A stretch of DNA of 64,000 nucleotides from Acanthornis magna (lineage: Eukaryota; Chordata; Aves; Passeriformes; Acanthizidae), in assembly GCA_036785705.1 (NCBI GenBank), contig JAWUZG010000159.1, positions 4,402,001-4,466,000 on the forward strand, in the 5' to 3' direction. The notes under the pieces are model-generated. The model was not told where the DNA came from and did not search any database. It saw only the letters and a program-made list of their open reading frames with translations. The translations under genes and the position numbers were made by a program. This document shows positions 62,294 through 64,000 of the stretch, piece after piece (the first letter of the stretch is position 1; each line of letters starts with the position of its first letter).

Positions 62294-64000
62294 GGCAGCC
62301 CTTGCCCTGAGCCTGGGGATGGCCCTGCAGGTGTGTGGGGCTGGCTGGGCACAGCCCAAGCTGAGCTCCCAGCTCCGTTTCACCACAGACCCTCTGGCAT
62401 TGCTCAGGCTCTGCACAGCCCTGAACGGCTGTAGAGCCCATGGGCCATTGCAGGGCCAGACACGAGCAAGGACTCACGACAGGATGATCAGGCACCCTCT
62501 GAAACCAGTGAGAGACATTGCTTTGACTTCAGCAGATCCCAAAACCTTCCAAGATTCAGCACAAGCAAACAACTGGATAATTTATGGGCACTGTGATGGA
62601 GGCTCGAGCTGAGGAAGCTGGCTGGGCTTTCACTGGAGGAGATTCATTAGCATTTATACAGCAAGAGTTGAAAAGCCCCTGCCCTGCCTCTGCTGGCCCA
62701 CATCAGTGTCTTTCATCGTGACACTGCAGAAAGGAGGACTTGACAAGCCATCTAAATTAAGGCTGCGTGAGAAAAATATTCTTTATCTTGGGGAAAGAAA
62801 GAAATTATATTAATATATAATGCCCTACATTTAACATTCCCTCAGTACCCTCCCACTTCTGAGTTGCTGTACGTGGAGATGTGATCATATATTAAACACT
62901 GTGAATTCAAGATCTTCTTCTTTCTGGCAGTTTGTCTAGAGCTATCCTATAGAATGTGTTCAGCTTTTCTATTCATCTCAAAACTGGAATTTATTGGAAT
63001 GATACATTGGTTAGCACATCTGGGGACATCTGACAGCGCTGTACTTTGACTCCTCTCTTTTGTGTTTCATATACCTGTCAGAGCAGCACATGCATTTTCC
63101 TTTGCAGTCAATAGTGAACTAATTAGGGCATAATTAGAGCAACTATTGCTTTTCATGCATAAAATCGTAACGTCTCAACCGTGAGTCACTGTCTATAGTG
63201 TAAGATGTGCAGGCAGGTTGGCCTGTGGTTGCTGGGAGTTTTCCTGAAGCTTTAATTAGAGCTTTTTGCTGGCTCAGGGTTTCAGAATTGGGAAAGTAGA
63301 GTTGGGGACAGAGGAAATTATTTTCCTGGTTAGTTGCTACATCAGGACAGAGCTACAATCAGGGTTGTGAACTCAAGCTATAGGCAATCACAAAATTAAG
63401 AAAGTTTATAATGCTGAAAAACAGGGGTTTTTTTAACACAAATAGTCACATTTTCCAAATGCTGTTTACTTCATAATACTGATACCATTTGCTATGAATC
63501 CAAAACCATTTTATAAAATATAAGAGTTGTAGCTGAAGAGTTTCCTTTCAATGAAGAGGTGGATAGAAAATGAAAAGTTGGGGCTCTTCCTTGAAACTGT
63601 CAAAGTTTATGAGGCTGTCTGTCTGAGCTAGATGGGATTTGAGGCCATGTTACCAAGCTCTCTTTACAGGATAGAATCTTAAAAAATCAACAGCAAGAAC
63701 ACATTTAGAGGACATGTCTCTTCAGGTTACAGTGCCAGTCTGGCTCATGATACGAGGGAGTTAGAGCAAATTCAGGTTAGATCAATGCAGAGCAATTTTT
63801 CACAAGGCAACCACTTGCAGGGCTGCAGTGATACAGAAAAAACCCACCATGCTGAGATAGTTCAATTAAAAATTGTCTTATATTTAGCGAAGAGGAAAAA
63901 ATTATAAATCCAAGGCAAAAGAGGAAGAATAAAAACAAATTAATTTTTTTTAGCTGCATGGCACTTGAATGTGCTTTGAAGGGTTCTGTGTGCAGAGCAA
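62294..64000. other. Unique non-coding stretch, no gene supported
   Basis: GC-rich to about 62470, then AT-rich to the end of the window. It contains a small AT palindrome at 62804-62821 and nothing else I can name. No gene, RNA gene or interspersed repeat is supported. Confidence 0.7.

Noticed and set aside
61687..62495. Stacked long open frames (up to 221 codons) encoding Pro-Thr-Lys-Pro-Pro-Gly-His-type repeats
   Set aside because: They lie over the 38-bp minisatellite. The unit has no stop in the minus-strand registers, and because 38 is not a multiple of three the frame cycles through all of them, so every minus-strand register stays open. The flanks show no coding features.
1..64000. 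CRISPR arrays, prophage, operons, rRNA or tRNA genes
   Set aside because: None of the tandem repeats has CRISPR-like spacing with unique spacers, no tRNA cloverleaf or rRNA core was recognised, and the sequence is plainly vertebrate nuclear DNA.

Overview
This looks like 64 kb of non-coding nuclear DNA from a bird, or less likely another sauropsid. The main evidence is the CR1 family of LINE retrotransposons. At least four fragments have the avian/reptilian CR1 3' region (5653-5712, 24551-24723, 49938-50250, 54679-54804). Two older, more diverged CR1/L3-like fragments lie at 34795-35230 and 44201-44400. The sequence is AT-rich, interspersed repeats are sparse, and there are no operons, ribosome-binding sites or dense reading frames. 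Bacterial, viral or compact-genome origin is excluded. The species cannot be named from this sequence.

I support no protein-coding gene, exon or RNA gene in the window. Open frames reach about 200 codons at most, on both strands and in overlapping registers. None has a recognisable domain, and the longest are artefacts of a 38-bp minisatellite. The window is best read as a gene desert or the inside of a very large intron. Missed short exons cannot be excluded without alignment or RNA data.

Layout. 1-5.65 kb: unique AT-rich sequence with poly-T/poly-A runs and a 17-bp duplication. 5.65 kb: a CR1 3' tail. 5.7-24.5 kb: mostly unique sequence, with a small CpG-richer pocket near 7.1 kb, a (GAT)n microsatellite at 13.1 kb and a possible MIR-like SINE scrap at 14.0 kb. 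24.55 kb: CR1, plus strand. 24.7-34.8 kb: unique sequence with a polypyrimidine tract at 26.6 kb and a full match to the CTCF core at 33.7 kb. 34.8-35.2 kb: ancient CR1/L3 reverse-transcriptase fragment, minus strand. 35.2-44.2 kb: unique, with (TA)9 at 36.1 kb and a 20-bp x 4 tandem repeat at 41.0 kb. 44.2 kb: ancient CR1/L3-like, plus strand. 49.9 kb: CR1, minus strand. 52-54 kb: a 13-bp x 4 tandem repeat and a 31-bp sequence that occurs twice, 1.5 kb apart. 54.7 kb: CR1, plus strand. 60.5-61.6 kb: a CpG-island-like block beside AT-rich homeodomain-type motifs, the best candidate regulatory element here. 61.99-62.29 kb: an eight-copy 38-bp minisatellite.

No exciting new coding system is visible. 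The items most worth checking are the 60.9-61.5 kb block, the minisatellite, the 31-bp dispersed pair and the CTCF-like site. Counts given for these were made by hand.
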